Part shown: positions 23,875-32,740 of the stretch, piece after piece
Numbering within the stretch: the first letter of the stretch is position 1
Layout of the letters: each line of letters opens with the position of its first letter
From: Asticcacaulis benevestitus DSM 16100 = ATCC BAA-896
GTDB taxonomy: Bacteria > Pseudomonadota > Alphaproteobacteria > Caulobacterales > Caulobacteraceae
Reading direction: 5' to 3'
DNA length: 64,000 nt
Assembly (NCBI RefSeq): GCF_000376105.1
Contig: NZ_AQWM01000002.1
Location: 310,001-374,000, forward strand
Translations under genes and position numbers: made by a program
Notes under the pieces: generated by a model
Databases searched by the model: none
Seen by the model: only the letters and a program-made list of their open reading frames with translations
Told to the model about the DNA's origin: nothing

Positions 23875-26867
23875 ACGATATTTTCGCCAGACAAGGACCG
23901 CGCTGGTTCACCATCCCGTCCGGGCGGTGCTTCCTCAACGATCTGGCCAAGGGCATCTGTCAATCTCTCGGCGACCAGCTCTCGACAGCGCAAATCCTGA
24001 CCCCCACACGGCGCGGCGCGCGTTCGATGGCGCGGTCATTTTCGCAGCAGGCGCGCGGTGGGGCCTTGCTGCTGCCACAGATCCGCGCCATCGGCGATCT
24101 CGATGAAGGCGAGCCGCCGTTCGATCTCGAAGCGCTGGGACTTGATCTGCCGCCGGCGCTTTCCCCCTTGCGCCGTCGCTTCGAGCTGGCGCGCCTGATC
24201 ACGGCTGAATATGACGGGCTCGAAGGCCGCGAGGTTTCCGCCCGACTGGCGCTCGAACTGGCCGACAGCCTGGCTGGCTTTTTCGATTCACTGGCGCTGG
24301 AAGAGGTTGATGCGGTCGGCAAACTGGAAAATCTCGTCTCGGGTATTGGCGAAGACCAGTATGCGCTCGAAGGCTGGGCCAGCCATTGGCAGATTTCGGC
24401 GAAATTCCTCAATGTAGCCGTGCGCCAATGGCCGAAACGCCTGCATGACCTGGGCCTGATGGACCCATCAAAACGGCAGGTGACCCTGATCCGCCGTCTG
24501 GTTAATCAGTGGACGGAGCATCCGCCGCATACGCCGCTCATTCTGGCGGGTTCGACCGGCTCTGCACCCTCGATGGCCGACCTGATGAATGTGGTGGCGC
24601 AAGCGCCGCTGGGGGCCGTGGTCCTGCCGGGGCTCGATCTCCACCTCGCCGAAGATGTCTGGGCGCAGATCGAGGAATCGCATCCGCAAGGCACGATGAA
24701 GCGTACGCTCGACCGCCATGAGGTGACGCGCGACCAGATCCATACCTGGCCAGCCTCAATGGAAGCCGACCGCAAGGGTGATGCCCGCCGCCGCCTGATC
24801 AATGAAGCGCTGCGTCCCGCCGAGGCCACCAAGGACTGGCTGGCACAAATCGCCGTGCTCAGGGCCGAAGAGGGCGACACCCTCACGGAAGGCCTGAAGG
24901 GGCTGGTAGAGATCCACACGGCGCGCGATGAAGAGGCGGCCTCGGCTATCGCGCTTCTGATGCGCGAATGTCTGGAAGAACCGAACAAGGTGGTGGCGCT
25001 GATCACGCCTGATATTACCCTGTCGCGCCGCGTGGCCGCGCGTTTGTCGCGCTGGGGTTTGCAGCCCGATTCCTCGGCCGGTGAGCCGCTCTCGAACAGC
25101 CTGACCGGGCGTTTCCTGCTCGATCTGCTGAGCCTGATGGAGACACCACACGATCCGGTGCGGCTGTTGAGCCTGCTGCAGAACCCCTATTGCCGTCTGT
25201 CGGGCCATAAGGGCCTGTACGGGCTGGAAACCAGGGCTTTGCGCGGCGCTACGCCCAACGATACGGATGCGATTACGGCTGCCCTGGCTGCGGATGAAAA
25301 AGCACTTGATCTGTGGACGGACTATCTTGGCCTGATGCAGTCGGCCATCGCGGCCGCGCCGAGCGAACTCAGCGAGGCCGTTGTTCGCGTTGTCGCACTG
25401 GCCGAACGTCTGGCGGCCGATGAAGGGCAGGTCTTGTGGGCAGGAGCACCCGGCGCGCAGGCCTCGGAAATGCTGGCCGAACTGATCCGCGAAAGCGCCG
25501 GCTTTACGGTCAGCAGCCAGCGCGAAGTCAACGATATTCTCGGTCATCTGATCGGCAAGGGCAAGGTGCGCACCGGCGGTAATACCCACCCGCGCCTGCT
25601 CATTCTCGGCGCCATCGAAGCGCGCCTCGTCAAGGCCAACCGGCTGATTCTGGCTGGTCTCGAAGAAGGCGTGTGGCCGCAGGCGCCGGATATGGACCCG
25701 TTTCTCTCCCGCCCGATGCGCCAGAAGCTGGGCTTGCCGACACCCGAGCGCCGCACCGGCCTGTCAGCGCACGATTTTGTCCAGGCGGCCACAGCGCCGG
25801 AGGTCTACCTTGTCACGCGGCATCGCCGTGAAGGTGAGCCACAGGTGGCGTCGCGCTGGCTGTGGCGCTTGCAAACCCTGTGCGACGGCGCAGGCATCAA
25901 GATCGAAACGCGGCCGGAGGTGCTTGCCTGGTCACGCGCGCTGGATTGTGGCCTGAAAAGCAAGCCCGCCCTGCTCCGCCCCGCTCTGCGCCCGGCGCCA
26001 AAGCCACCGGTGGCCGTGCGACCCGACCGCATGTCGGTCACCGAGGTCGAGGTGTTTGTGCGCGATCCTTACGCCATCTATGCCAAACGTATTCTGGGCC
26101 TCAGGCCGATGGACCGCCCCAATGAGCCGGTCGAGGCGCGCCAGCGCGGCACCGCCATCCACAAGAGCCTTGAGCGCTTTGCGGCGGAGGACGTGCTGGG
26201 CCCGGAAGGCGTGCGCCGCCTGACCGCCATGCTGGAGGAAGAGCTTGCCGCCACGCACCTGTCACCGTCGCAGATGGCGCTGCAACGGCCTCTCCTGCCG
26301 GATCTGGCGCGCGAATTCGTCGCCTTCGAGGCGGAGCGCCGTGCGGCAAGACCAAGATTGCGCATCGAGGAACGCGGTGAACTGGTGATGGCTACGGCGG
26401 GTGGCGATTTCACATTGATCGCCAAGTCCGACCGCATCGAGGTGCGCGAGGACGGCGTCGATATTCTCGATTTCAAGACCGGCCAGCCGCCTTCTGCCAA
26501 ACAGGTAACCGCCGGCTTCTATCCGCAACTGACCCTGACCGCGGCGATCCTGCGCCATGGTGGCTTTGCCGGCATCGATGGCGATAAGCCGATCGGCGAC
26601 CTGATCTATGTGCGGGTGTCGCCCGACAGCACGACCGAAAAGTCCGCCGTGCAAAAGGGCGAAAACGCCAATGATCTGGCCGAAGCGGCGCTGGCCAGCC
26701 TGAAACGCCGGCTTGAAGATTATGCCGAGCCTTCCAAACCCTACCTGTCATGGACCGCGCCACAGTTCCTCAAGGTGCGCGGCGGCGATTACGACCAGTT
26801 GGCACGGCTCTATGAGTGGAGCGTGCTGGGCGATGATGAGTCTGCGGAAGCGGAGGAAGAGGCATGA
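23871..26867 (+). CDS. addB: double-strand break repair protein AddB
   Basis: AddB is the second subunit of the AddAB helicase-nuclease that resects DNA ends for RecA loading. The 998-residue protein has a helicase-like fold without a clear P-loop near its start (RRGARSM instead) and a C-terminal RecB-family nuclease domain (about 720-960) with DILDFKTG, GQPPSAKQVTAGFYPQL and an upstream GTAIHKSLERF motif. The four-Cys iron-sulfur staple of Bacillus AddB is not seen, as in other alphaproteobacterial AddB. ATGA overlaps with murU and addA couple the genes. Confidence 0.95.
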   Translation: MNDIFARQGPRWFTIPSGRCFLNDLAKGICQSLGDQLSTAQILTPTRRGARSMARSFSQQARGGALLLPQIRAIGDLDEGEPPFDLEALGLDLPPALSPLRRRFELARLITAEYDGLEGREVSARLALELADSLAGFFDSLALEEVDAVGKLENLVSGIGEDQYALEGWASHWQISAKFLNVAVRQWPKRLHDLGLMDPSKRQVTLIRRLVNQWTEHPPHTPLILAGSTGSAPSMADLMNVVAQAPLGAVVLPGLDLHLAEDVWAQIEESHPQGTMKRTLDRHEVTRDQIHTWPASMEADRKGDARRRLINEALRPAEATKDWLAQIAVLRAEEGDTLTEGLKGLVEIHTARDEEAASAIALLMRECLEEPNKVVALITPDITLSRRVAARLSRWGLQPDSSAGEPLSNSLTGRFLLDLLSLMETPHDPVRLLSLLQNPYCRLSGHKGLYGLETRALRGATPNDTDAITAALAADEKALDLWTDYLGLMQSAIAAAPSELSEAVVRVVALAERLAADEGQVLWAGAPGAQASEMLAELIRESAGFTVSSQREVNDILGHLIGKGKVRTGGNTHPRLLILGAIEARLVKANRLILAGLEEGVWPQAPDMDPFLSRPMRQKLGLPTPERRTGLSAHDFVQAATAPEVYLVTRHRREGEPQVASRWLWRLQTLCDGAGIKIETRPEVLAWSRALDCGLKSKPALLRPALRPAPKPPVAVRPDRMSVTEVEVFVRDPYAIYAKRILGLRPMDRPNEPVEARQRGTAIHKSLERFAAEDVLGPEGVRRLTAMLEEELAATHLSPSQMALQRPLLPDLAREFVAFEAERRAARPRLRIEERGELVMATAGGDFTLIAKSDRIEVREDGVDILDFKTGQPPSAKQVTAGFYPQLTLTAAILRHGGFAGIDGDKPIGDLIYVRVSPDSTTEKSAVQKGENANDLAEAALASLKRRLEDYAEPSKPYLSWTAPQFLKVRGGDYDQLARLYEWSVLGDDESAEAEEEA

Positions 26868-29800
26868 ACGCCCAAAATCCGAACGCTCAGAATATAGCGG
26901 CCGATCCGAAAGCCTCGTCCTTCCTGACCGCCAATGCCGGCTCCGGCAAGACCTCGACCCTCGTCAACCGTGTGGCGCGCCTGCTTTTGGGCGGCGCCAA
27001 ACCCGAACGTATCCTGTGCGTCACCTACACCAAGGCCGCCGCCGCTGAAATGCAGGGCCGTTTGTTCGAGCGGCTCGGCGGCTGGGCTGTGGCGGCCGAT
27101 GATGAACTGGCGCGTGACCTGGCCAGCATCGATGAGGCGGTGCACGATCTGCCGCGCGCGCGCGCCCTGTTCGCCAAGGCGCTGGAAACGCCCGGCGGTC
27201 TGAAAATCCAGACACTGCACGGTTTCTGCGAAAAGCTGCTGCGCCGTTTCCCGCTCGAAGCCGGTCTATCACCCGCCTTTCAAGTGCTGGACGATCTGAT
27301 CGGCGGGCAGTTGTCGGAAAAGGCCAGCGCCGGTCTGCTGACGCTCGATACGCCGGAACTGGCTGAGGTGATGGCGGCGCGCGACCGACTGATCCGCAAG
27401 CTCAAGGTTATGGGCTTCGAGCGGTTATTACAGCAGTTCATACATCAGCACGACGACATCAAAGCGCATTTTGACGCGCTTCAGGCCAAAGGCGACTGGG
27501 CACATGACCTGTTTGTCAGTCTGGGGCTGGAGGGTGTCTGCACGACACACGCCTGCCTTGAGGCCTATGAAAACCGGCTGGAGTGGCAACTGATCCGTGA
27601 TCTCGCCGCCGGACTGATGGCGGGCAGCACCAGCACCAATCAGAAGGCGGGGGCGGCCTTCCTGACGCTGATCGAGGCGCAGATGGCCGGTAAGCCACTC
27701 GATTTCGACGTGCTCAAGACGGTGTTCTTCACGCAAAAGGACGAGCCGCGCAAAAGCCCGTACACCAAGGAAACCAGTGCCGCCGACGCCCTGCTGATGG
27801 ACCGCCTGGCGATCGATGTCGCTGATCTGATGCAACGCCTCAAGGCGGCGGAAATCGCTGAAAACACGCTCGATGGCCTGCGCCTCTTCGCCATTTTCAG
27901 CGCCATCTACCAAACGCAGAAACGTCAGGAAGGCGCGCTCGATTTCCAGGACCTGATCAACAAGACCAAGGCCCTGCTGTCCGATCACCTGATGTCGGTC
28001 TGGGTGCTGTTCAAGCTCGATGGCGGGCTGGAGCATATTCTGGTCGATGAGGCGCAGGATACCTCGCAGGATCAGTGGGCTATCGTAAAGGCTTTGTCGG
28101 CGGAATTTTTCTCCGGGCGCGGCCAGTCGGATCTGGCGCGCACCGTCTTTGCCGTGGGTGACGAAAAGCAGTCGATCTATGGTTTTCAGGGCGCACAGCC
28201 GGATAAGTTCCTTGATGCCGGCCAATATTTCGATGCTCAGGTGCGCGCCGCTGAGCAAAAATTCGTCGCCCCCGATCTGGTCGAAAGCTGGCGCACCCTG
28301 CCGGAGATTCTCGGCTTCGTCGACGCCGTCTTCCCGGCGCCGGATCTGTCTCATGCGCTCAATTTCACCGGCAATACGATCGTGCACAAGGCGCAGCGCA
28401 ACGCTCACAAGGGTCTGGTCGAGCTATGGCCGCTGGTGCGCCCGATCAAGGCACCGGAGGTCACGGCGGATGACGCCGATGTCGCGCCGGTCGATGCCCC
28501 GTCGCACGAACCGCCGTCGAAACGGCTGGCACGGCAACTGGCGGCCACCATCAAGGCCGAGATCGAAGCTGGCCGCAGCGTCTATACCAAGAAAACCGAG
28601 GCGTCGCGTCCGCTCCATGCGGGCGATATCCTCATTCTGGTGCGCAAACGCGACCATCTGTTTGAACATATCATCCGTGAACTGAAGATCGCCGGTGTGC
28701 CGGTTTCCGGCGCTGACCGGCTGAAACTGGGCGACCACATCGCCTTTCAGGACCTGCGCGCCCTGATGCGCTTCTGCCTGCAGCCCAATGACAGCTTGTC
28801 TTTGGCTTGCGTTTTGCGCAGTCCGCTATGCGATCTCAGTGAGGACGACCTTTATAGTCTGGCGCAGGGCCGCGAAGGTCCTCTGTGGGGCGCTTTGCTC
28901 GATCATACCGATACGGACGGCCGTTTCGCCGAAGCGCGTGTGCTTCTGCTATGGGCGCATCGCGCGGCGCACCAGTTGACCGCCTTTGATTTTCTGGCGC
29001 GCGTGCTTAATCGCCGCGATGACGCCGGACGCTCGATCAAACAGCGTTTCCTGACCCGTCTGGGCGATGAATGCGAGGATGTGCTGGAAGAAACCCTGGC
29101 CCTGGCGCTGAAAGGCGAAGGCGTGGGCGATAGCGGCCTTTCCGCCTGTCTTGATCTGTTCGAGTTCAAGGCGGCGCAGATCAAGCGCGAGCAGGAAGAG
29201 GGCGGCCGTTCGGTGCGCGTCATGACCGTTCACGGCTCGAAGGGGCTGGAAGCGCCGTGGGTCATCCTGCCGATCGGGCCGCAGCACACCAGCGCCAACA
29301 AGGACGATCTCCTGCTGCGGGGCGAAGGCGGAGAGCTCTATCTTTGTATCGGCGGCCGCAAGCAGGATACGGGCAATATCAGCGCCATCCGGGCGGCCAA
29401 GGCGCTGAAGGACGAGCAGGAAGGCCTGCGCCTGCTCTACGTGGCCCTGACCCGTGCCCGTGACCGCCTGACCCTGTGCGGCTATGCCGGCAAGAAGGCG
29501 ACCGGCAAGAACAACGCCTTCGCGCCATGGTATGACTTGCTGAGCGATGCCTTTGCGCGTCTGCCGGAGACCACGCTGGAACCGATGGCCCTGAAAGCAC
29601 CGTTCGATGATGAGGAACAAATCAAAGAGGCGGTGGTGACGCTGTACGGCGCCCGTTCGCCCCTGCTGAGCGCCGAGGCGGCGGTGCTGGCGCCCGAGGT
29701 CATCCTGCCGGACTTCGTGACCGCACTCGTGGCGCAGGCCGATGTCGATAGCGAACGCGGCAAGGAGCGCTGGGCGGCGATTTCGCAGATGGGCGACGAA

Positions 29801-30379
29801 GACCGCGAAGAGAACGAACGCGCGCCGTCGCCGCTGGAATCGCATAATGGCCTTGGCCGTTATCGCCGTGGTATCCTGATCCACAAGCTGTTTGAAATCC
29901 TGCCCGATATCGCGGCGGACAAGCGCCCTGAGGTGGCAGCGCGCTATCTGGAGCGCCAGGCCGATCTCACCGATGATCAGCGCCGCGAAATGGCACAGGC
30001 GGTGATGACGGTCCTCAACGATGCGCGTTTTGCCGAGGCTTTTGGTCCGCAATCGCGCCCCGAAATAGCACTGGCCGGTGGCATTGGCAGAACCGGGCGC
30101 GGCGACGAGATCATGCTGTCGGGCCGAATCGACCGGCTTGTGGTGACCGATAGCCGCGTCGTCATTATCGATTACAAATCGAACCGCCCGGCGCCGGAGA
30201 CGGCGGAAGGCGCCGCCATCGCCTACCAGCGCCAGATGGCCGGTTATGTCGCCTTACTGCGGCAGATCTATCCGAACCACCAGGTTGAGGCGGCGCTTTT
30301 GTGGACGGATGGACCAAGATTGACGCCCTTAAGCGATGCTTTAGTAAATCTCAGGCTTGGCGAAATTTTGAGTCGTTGA
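26864..30379 (+). CDS. addA: double-strand break repair helicase-nuclease AddA
   Basis: AddA is the UvrD-type 3'-5' helicase and nuclease subunit. The 1171-residue protein has Walker A ANAGSGKTSTL (near residue 25), CVTYTKAAAAEM, Walker B LVDEAQDTSQ, DEKQSIYGFQGA, VRVMTVHGSKGLE and LLYVALTRARDRL in order, then a RecB-type nuclease with LIHKLFE and VVIIDYKSNRP. It starts inside the addB stop (ATGA). trxA follows after 92 bases, the usual arrangement in alphaproteobacteria. Confidence 0.96.
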   Translation: MNAQNPNAQNIAADPKASSFLTANAGSGKTSTLVNRVARLLLGGAKPERILCVTYTKAAAAEMQGRLFERLGGWAVAADDELARDLASIDEAVHDLPRARALFAKALETPGGLKIQTLHGFCEKLLRRFPLEAGLSPAFQVLDDLIGGQLSEKASAGLLTLDTPELAEVMAARDRLIRKLKVMGFERLLQQFIHQHDDIKAHFDALQAKGDWAHDLFVSLGLEGVCTTHACLEAYENRLEWQLIRDLAAGLMAGSTSTNQKAGAAFLTLIEAQMAGKPLDFDVLKTVFFTQKDEPRKSPYTKETSAADALLMDRLAIDVADLMQRLKAAEIAENTLDGLRLFAIFSAIYQTQKRQEGALDFQDLINKTKALLSDHLMSVWVLFKLDGGLEHILVDEAQDTSQDQWAIVKALSAEFFSGRGQSDLARTVFAVGDEKQSIYGFQGAQPDKFLDAGQYFDAQVRAAEQKFVAPDLVESWRTLPEILGFVDAVFPAPDLSHALNFTGNTIVHKAQRNAHKGLVELWPLVRPIKAPEVTADDADVAPVDAPSHEPPSKRLARQLAATIKAEIEAGRSVYTKKTEASRPLHAGDILILVRKRDHLFEHIIRELKIAGVPVSGADRLKLGDHIAFQDLRALMRFCLQPNDSLSLACVLRSPLCDLSEDDLYSLAQGREGPLWGALLDHTDTDGRFAEARVLLLWAHRAAHQLTAFDFLARVLNRRDDAGRSIKQRFLTRLGDECEDVLEETLALALKGEGVGDSGLSACLDLFEFKAAQIKREQEEGGRSVRVMTVHGSKGLEAPWVILPIGPQHTSANKDDLLLRGEGGELYLCIGGRKQDTGNISAIRAAKALKDEQEGLRLLYVALTRARDRLTLCGYAGKKATGKNNAFAPWYDLLSDAFARLPETTLEPMALKAPFDDEEQIKEAVVTLYGARSPLLSAEAAVLAPEVILPDFVTALVAQADVDSERGKERWAAISQMGDEDREENERAPSPLESHNGLGRYRRGILIHKLFEILPDIAADKRPEVAARYLERQADLTDDQRREMAQAVMTVLNDARFAEAFGPQSRPEIALAGGIGRTGRGDEIMLSGRIDRLVVTDSRVVIIDYKSNRPAPETAEGAAIAYQRQMAGYVALLRQIYPNHQVEAALLWTDGPRLTPLSDALVNLRLGEILSR

Positions 30380-30471
30380 TTTATGGTCGCCTATTCACTA
30401 CCTATGAAGTCGAAACTGTAACAACGTCCCGTCGCGCGTTTTTCCCAAAAGCGACCTAAGGATTAAAATCC

Positions 30472-30798
30472 ATGGCTACGCACAAGATCACCGACGAAAG
30501 CTTTGAAGCCGATGTCCTGAAGTCCGACACGCCTGTTCTGGTCGATTTCTGGGCCGAATGGTGCGGCCCGTGTAAGCAGATCGCGCCAATCCTCGAAGAA
30601 CTGGCCGAGGGCCTGGGCGACAAGATCAAGATCGCCAAGATCAATATCGAGGATAGCCCGATGACCCCGTCGCGCTTCGGCGTGCGCGGCATCCCGACCA
30701 TGATGCTGTTCAAGAATGGTCAGATGACCTCGATGAAGGTCGGCGCCATGCCGAAGGCGAAGTTGCTTGAATGGCTGGGCGAAAACCAGATCGCCTGA
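30472..30798 (+). CDS. trxA: thioredoxin
   Basis: The 108-residue cytoplasmic thioredoxin has the active site WAEWCGPCK with Cys31 and Cys34 and a cis-proline loop RGIPTMMLF. It supports ribonucleotide reductase and disulfide reduction. AAGGATTAAAATCC precedes the ATG. Its 3' end faces the minus-strand gene at 30902, and a terminator overlapping that gene's stop ends it. Confidence 0.97.
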   Translation: MATHKITDESFEADVLKSDTPVLVDFWAEWCGPCKQIAPILEELAEGLGDKIKIAKINIEDSPMTPSRFGVRGIPTMMLFKNGQMTSMKVGAMPKAKLLEWLGENQIA

Positions 30799-30894
30799 TA
30801 ATTGACAAGCGCCGCGCCGCAGGTGTCACCAGGCACCCGCGGTGCTGGCTATTCCGGTGTGACATGATCAACCGGCCGGCGCACAAGCCGATAG

Positions 30895-30921
30895 GTCTGT
30901 CTTAAAAAGACAGACTTTTTT
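30895..30921 (+). terminator. trxA terminator overlapping the 3' end of the converging gene
   Basis: GTCTGTC and GACAGAC pair around TTAAAAA and are followed by T6. The right arm and T run encode the last codons of the minus-strand gene (QKSLSF and stop), so the terminator and the converging coding end share the same bases. Confidence 0.8.
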
Positions 30922-31648
30922 GCGCGCGGAGTATGGCCTCCGCCTGAATTTCCAGCATGGCCTTGAGCGGCAGATAAAGCCCCAGACGATTCCACGAAGC
31001 GTTCATCGCCCTTTGCTTGAGCCCCTCAAAGTAGGTGGCCGCCATCCACACCGACAGGGCGTATAGTCCGCATATATAGAGGATGACCGCGTCAACCGCC
31101 TCGAAGGTTTCAGGCGCGTGTGTCGCCAGGGGAACGAATTTCAAGGGCATCGGCGCTTCGGGTTCAGGCTTCGGTTTGAACTGGTCAACGATCCAGCCCC
31201 CGAGATCGACACGCTTGAAACGCAGGCGGTTGGTCTGCGCCTCGGCCTGGATATGATCGCCGGCCTCCAGCGCGTAATAGTCGAGAATGGCCTCACAGAC
31301 CGCCGGATCGTAGCTATACTGCCGCCGACCGTCCCAGATCAGCACCCGATGCGCGGCTTCGCGTTCATGTCCGAGACGTTCCAGACGCGTCCTGATGGCA
31401 ACGATGCGCGGTTTGTCGCTCTGCCAGTCGCGGCTGATCGTGCCGATATGAGCATTCTGTACACCGCATAAATGCGCCAGTCCGCGCTGGGTCAGATAGC
31501 CCGAACCATCGCTCAGCGTGCCCATCCCCATACCGTCATGTTCCGCATAGGCGGTGATAGCGAGTGCGGGAGCAGCAGCCTTTTTGGGAGGGCGTCTGGC
31601 GGGAATTATTCGCGTATGAGGCACGACGTCAGGCGCGAGCTCGAACAT
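30902..31648 (-). CDS. unidentified protein with helix-turn-helix-like segment
   Basis: The 248-residue protein is not confidently assigned. Residues about 50-75 (GYLTQRGLAHLCGVQNAHIG) look like a helix-turn-helix or antirepressor-type DNA-binding unit, as seen in phage regulator families. A middle segment (QYSYDPAVCEAILDYYALEAG) resembles that class too, and the C-terminal part has one strongly hydrophobic stretch (VILYICGLYALSVWM). ATG 31648 is chosen because the upstream in-frame sequence contains two palindromes that look like operators. It may autoregulate. It could be a chromosomal remnant of a phage gene. Confidence 0.6.
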   Translation of the reverse strand: MFELAPDVVPHTRIIPARRPPKKAAAPALAITAYAEHDGMGMGTLSDGSGYLTQRGLAHLCGVQNAHIGTISRDWQSDKPRIVAIRTRLERLGHEREAAHRVLIWDGRRQYSYDPAVCEAILDYYALEAGDHIQAEAQTNRLRFKRVDLGGWIVDQFKPKPEPEAPMPLKFVPLATHAPETFEAVDAVILYICGLYALSVWMAATYFEGLKQRAMNASWNRLGLYLPLKAMLEIQAEAILRAQKSLSF

Positions 31649-31694
31649 GGGGTCCGGCCTTTCAAAGCTGAAGATATGAAGGGAAAGGCTTACG

Positions 31695-31713
31695 CAACAA
31701 CGATTCGTTGTTG
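31695..31713. promoter_or_regulatory. 19-bp perfect palindrome, putative operator
   Basis: CAACAACGA-T-TCGTTGTTG is perfectly self-complementary. It lies 47-65 bases upstream of the ATG of the helix-turn-helix-like gene and contains a GANTC methylation site (GATTC). Two bases further is a second palindrome, so this is a likely regulator-binding site. Confidence 0.6.
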
Positions 31714-31715
31714 AT

Positions 31716-31730
31716 ATTGCGGTGCGCAAT
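31716..31730. promoter_or_regulatory. 15-bp palindrome adjacent to the putative operator
   Basis: ATTGCG-gtg-CGCAAT, two bases from the 19-bp palindrome. The two together form a compact control region upstream of the gene starting at 31648 and downstream of the purU 3' end. Confidence 0.5.
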
Positions 31731-31782
31731 AGCCTTAATCAAGTCTTAACCTTGGGTAGAGACGGTTTCGAATAACAACGTC

Positions 31783-31791
31783 TGTGGATAA
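31783..31791 (-). promoter_or_regulatory. DnaA-box match
   Basis: TGTGGATAA is the reverse complement of TTATCCACA, the consensus DnaA box. It is in the 150-base intergenic region after purU. It is single, so it may be chance or a DnaA-regulated promoter element rather than an origin. Confidence 0.35.
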
Positions 31792-31800
31792 TCTGACGCT

Positions 31801-32679
31801 TCAGGAAAAAACGACCGTTTTCGAGCCGTTGATAATCACGCGGCGCTCGGCGTGCCAGGTGACAGCGCGGGCCAGAACGCGCGCTTCGATATCCTGACCG
31901 ATGGCCACCAGTTGTTCGGGTGTCAGGCCATGGTGGACGCGCTGAACGTCCTGCTCGATGATCGGGCCTTCGTCGAGATCGGACGTGACATAGTGCGCCG
32001 TGGCGCCGATGATCTTCACACCACGCGCATGGGCCTGATGGTAGGGCTTGGCGCCCTTGAAGCTCGGCAGGAACGAATGGTGGATATTGATGCAGCGGCC
32101 TTCCAGCCTGCGCGCCAGATCGTCCGAGAGAATTTGCATATAGCGCGCCAGCACGACCAGATCGGCCTGATAGTCCTCGATTAATTTAAGGAACTCAGCC
32201 TCCTGCGCCGCCTTATCGATGCCTTTCGTGGGAAGGCAGACATAAGGAATGCCGCTCCATTCGACCAGCGAGCGCATATCATCATGATTGGACATGACGC
32301 AGACAATATCGACCGGCAGCAGGCCTGAGCGCCAGCGGTAGAGCAGTTCATTCAGGCAGTGGCCAAATTTCGACACCGCGATCAGCACCCGGGGCTTGTT
32401 CGACAGGTTATAGATGTCCCAGGCCATCGAGAAACGGTGGGCGATCGGTTTGAAACCATCATGCAGAGTGGCCATCGGCGGCATTTTCGGCCCGGCCTGT
32501 TTGAAGACGACACGGACATAGAACATGTCGCCTAAAGCATCGTTGAACTGCGCCGACTCGACAATCGAAATGTCGTTGTCATTCAGATAACCGGAAACAG
32601 CGGCCACAATGCCACGGGTATCCGGGCACTTGATGATCAGGACGTAATGGGCGGGGTCAAAGTCTGTGGTGTCGAGCAT
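31801..32679 (-). CDS. purU: formyltetrahydrofolate deformylase
   Basis: PurU hydrolyses 10-formyl-THF to formate and THF, balancing one-carbon units. The 292-residue protein has an N-terminal ACT domain (about 10-90, LIIKCPDTRGIVAAVSGYL) and a formyltransferase-type catalytic domain with NIHHSFLPSFKGAKPY and the SDLDEGPIIEQD loop that carry the catalytic Asn, His and Asp. ATG 32679 is preceded by a plausible AT-rich promoter region. Its neighbours are unrelated, so it is probably monocistronic. Confidence 0.95.
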   Translation of the reverse strand: MLDTTDFDPAHYVLIIKCPDTRGIVAAVSGYLNDNDISIVESAQFNDALGDMFYVRVVFKQAGPKMPPMATLHDGFKPIAHRFSMAWDIYNLSNKPRVLIAVSKFGHCLNELLYRWRSGLLPVDIVCVMSNHDDMRSLVEWSGIPYVCLPTKGIDKAAQEAEFLKLIEDYQADLVVLARYMQILSDDLARRLEGRCINIHHSFLPSFKGAKPYHQAHARGVKIIGATAHYVTSDLDEGPIIEQDVQRVHHGLTPEQLVAIGQDIEARVLARAVTWHAERRVIINGSKTVVFS

Positions 32680-32740
32680 GAGCAGGTTATAGGCGATAAA
32701 GCTTGCGAAAAGTCAAAGGTTTCAGAAGAAAGCAATTATC

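Noticed and set aside
31783-31791. Replication origin at the DnaA-box match
   Set aside because: A single consensus box with no cluster or AT-rich unwinding region is expected by chance in a window of this size.
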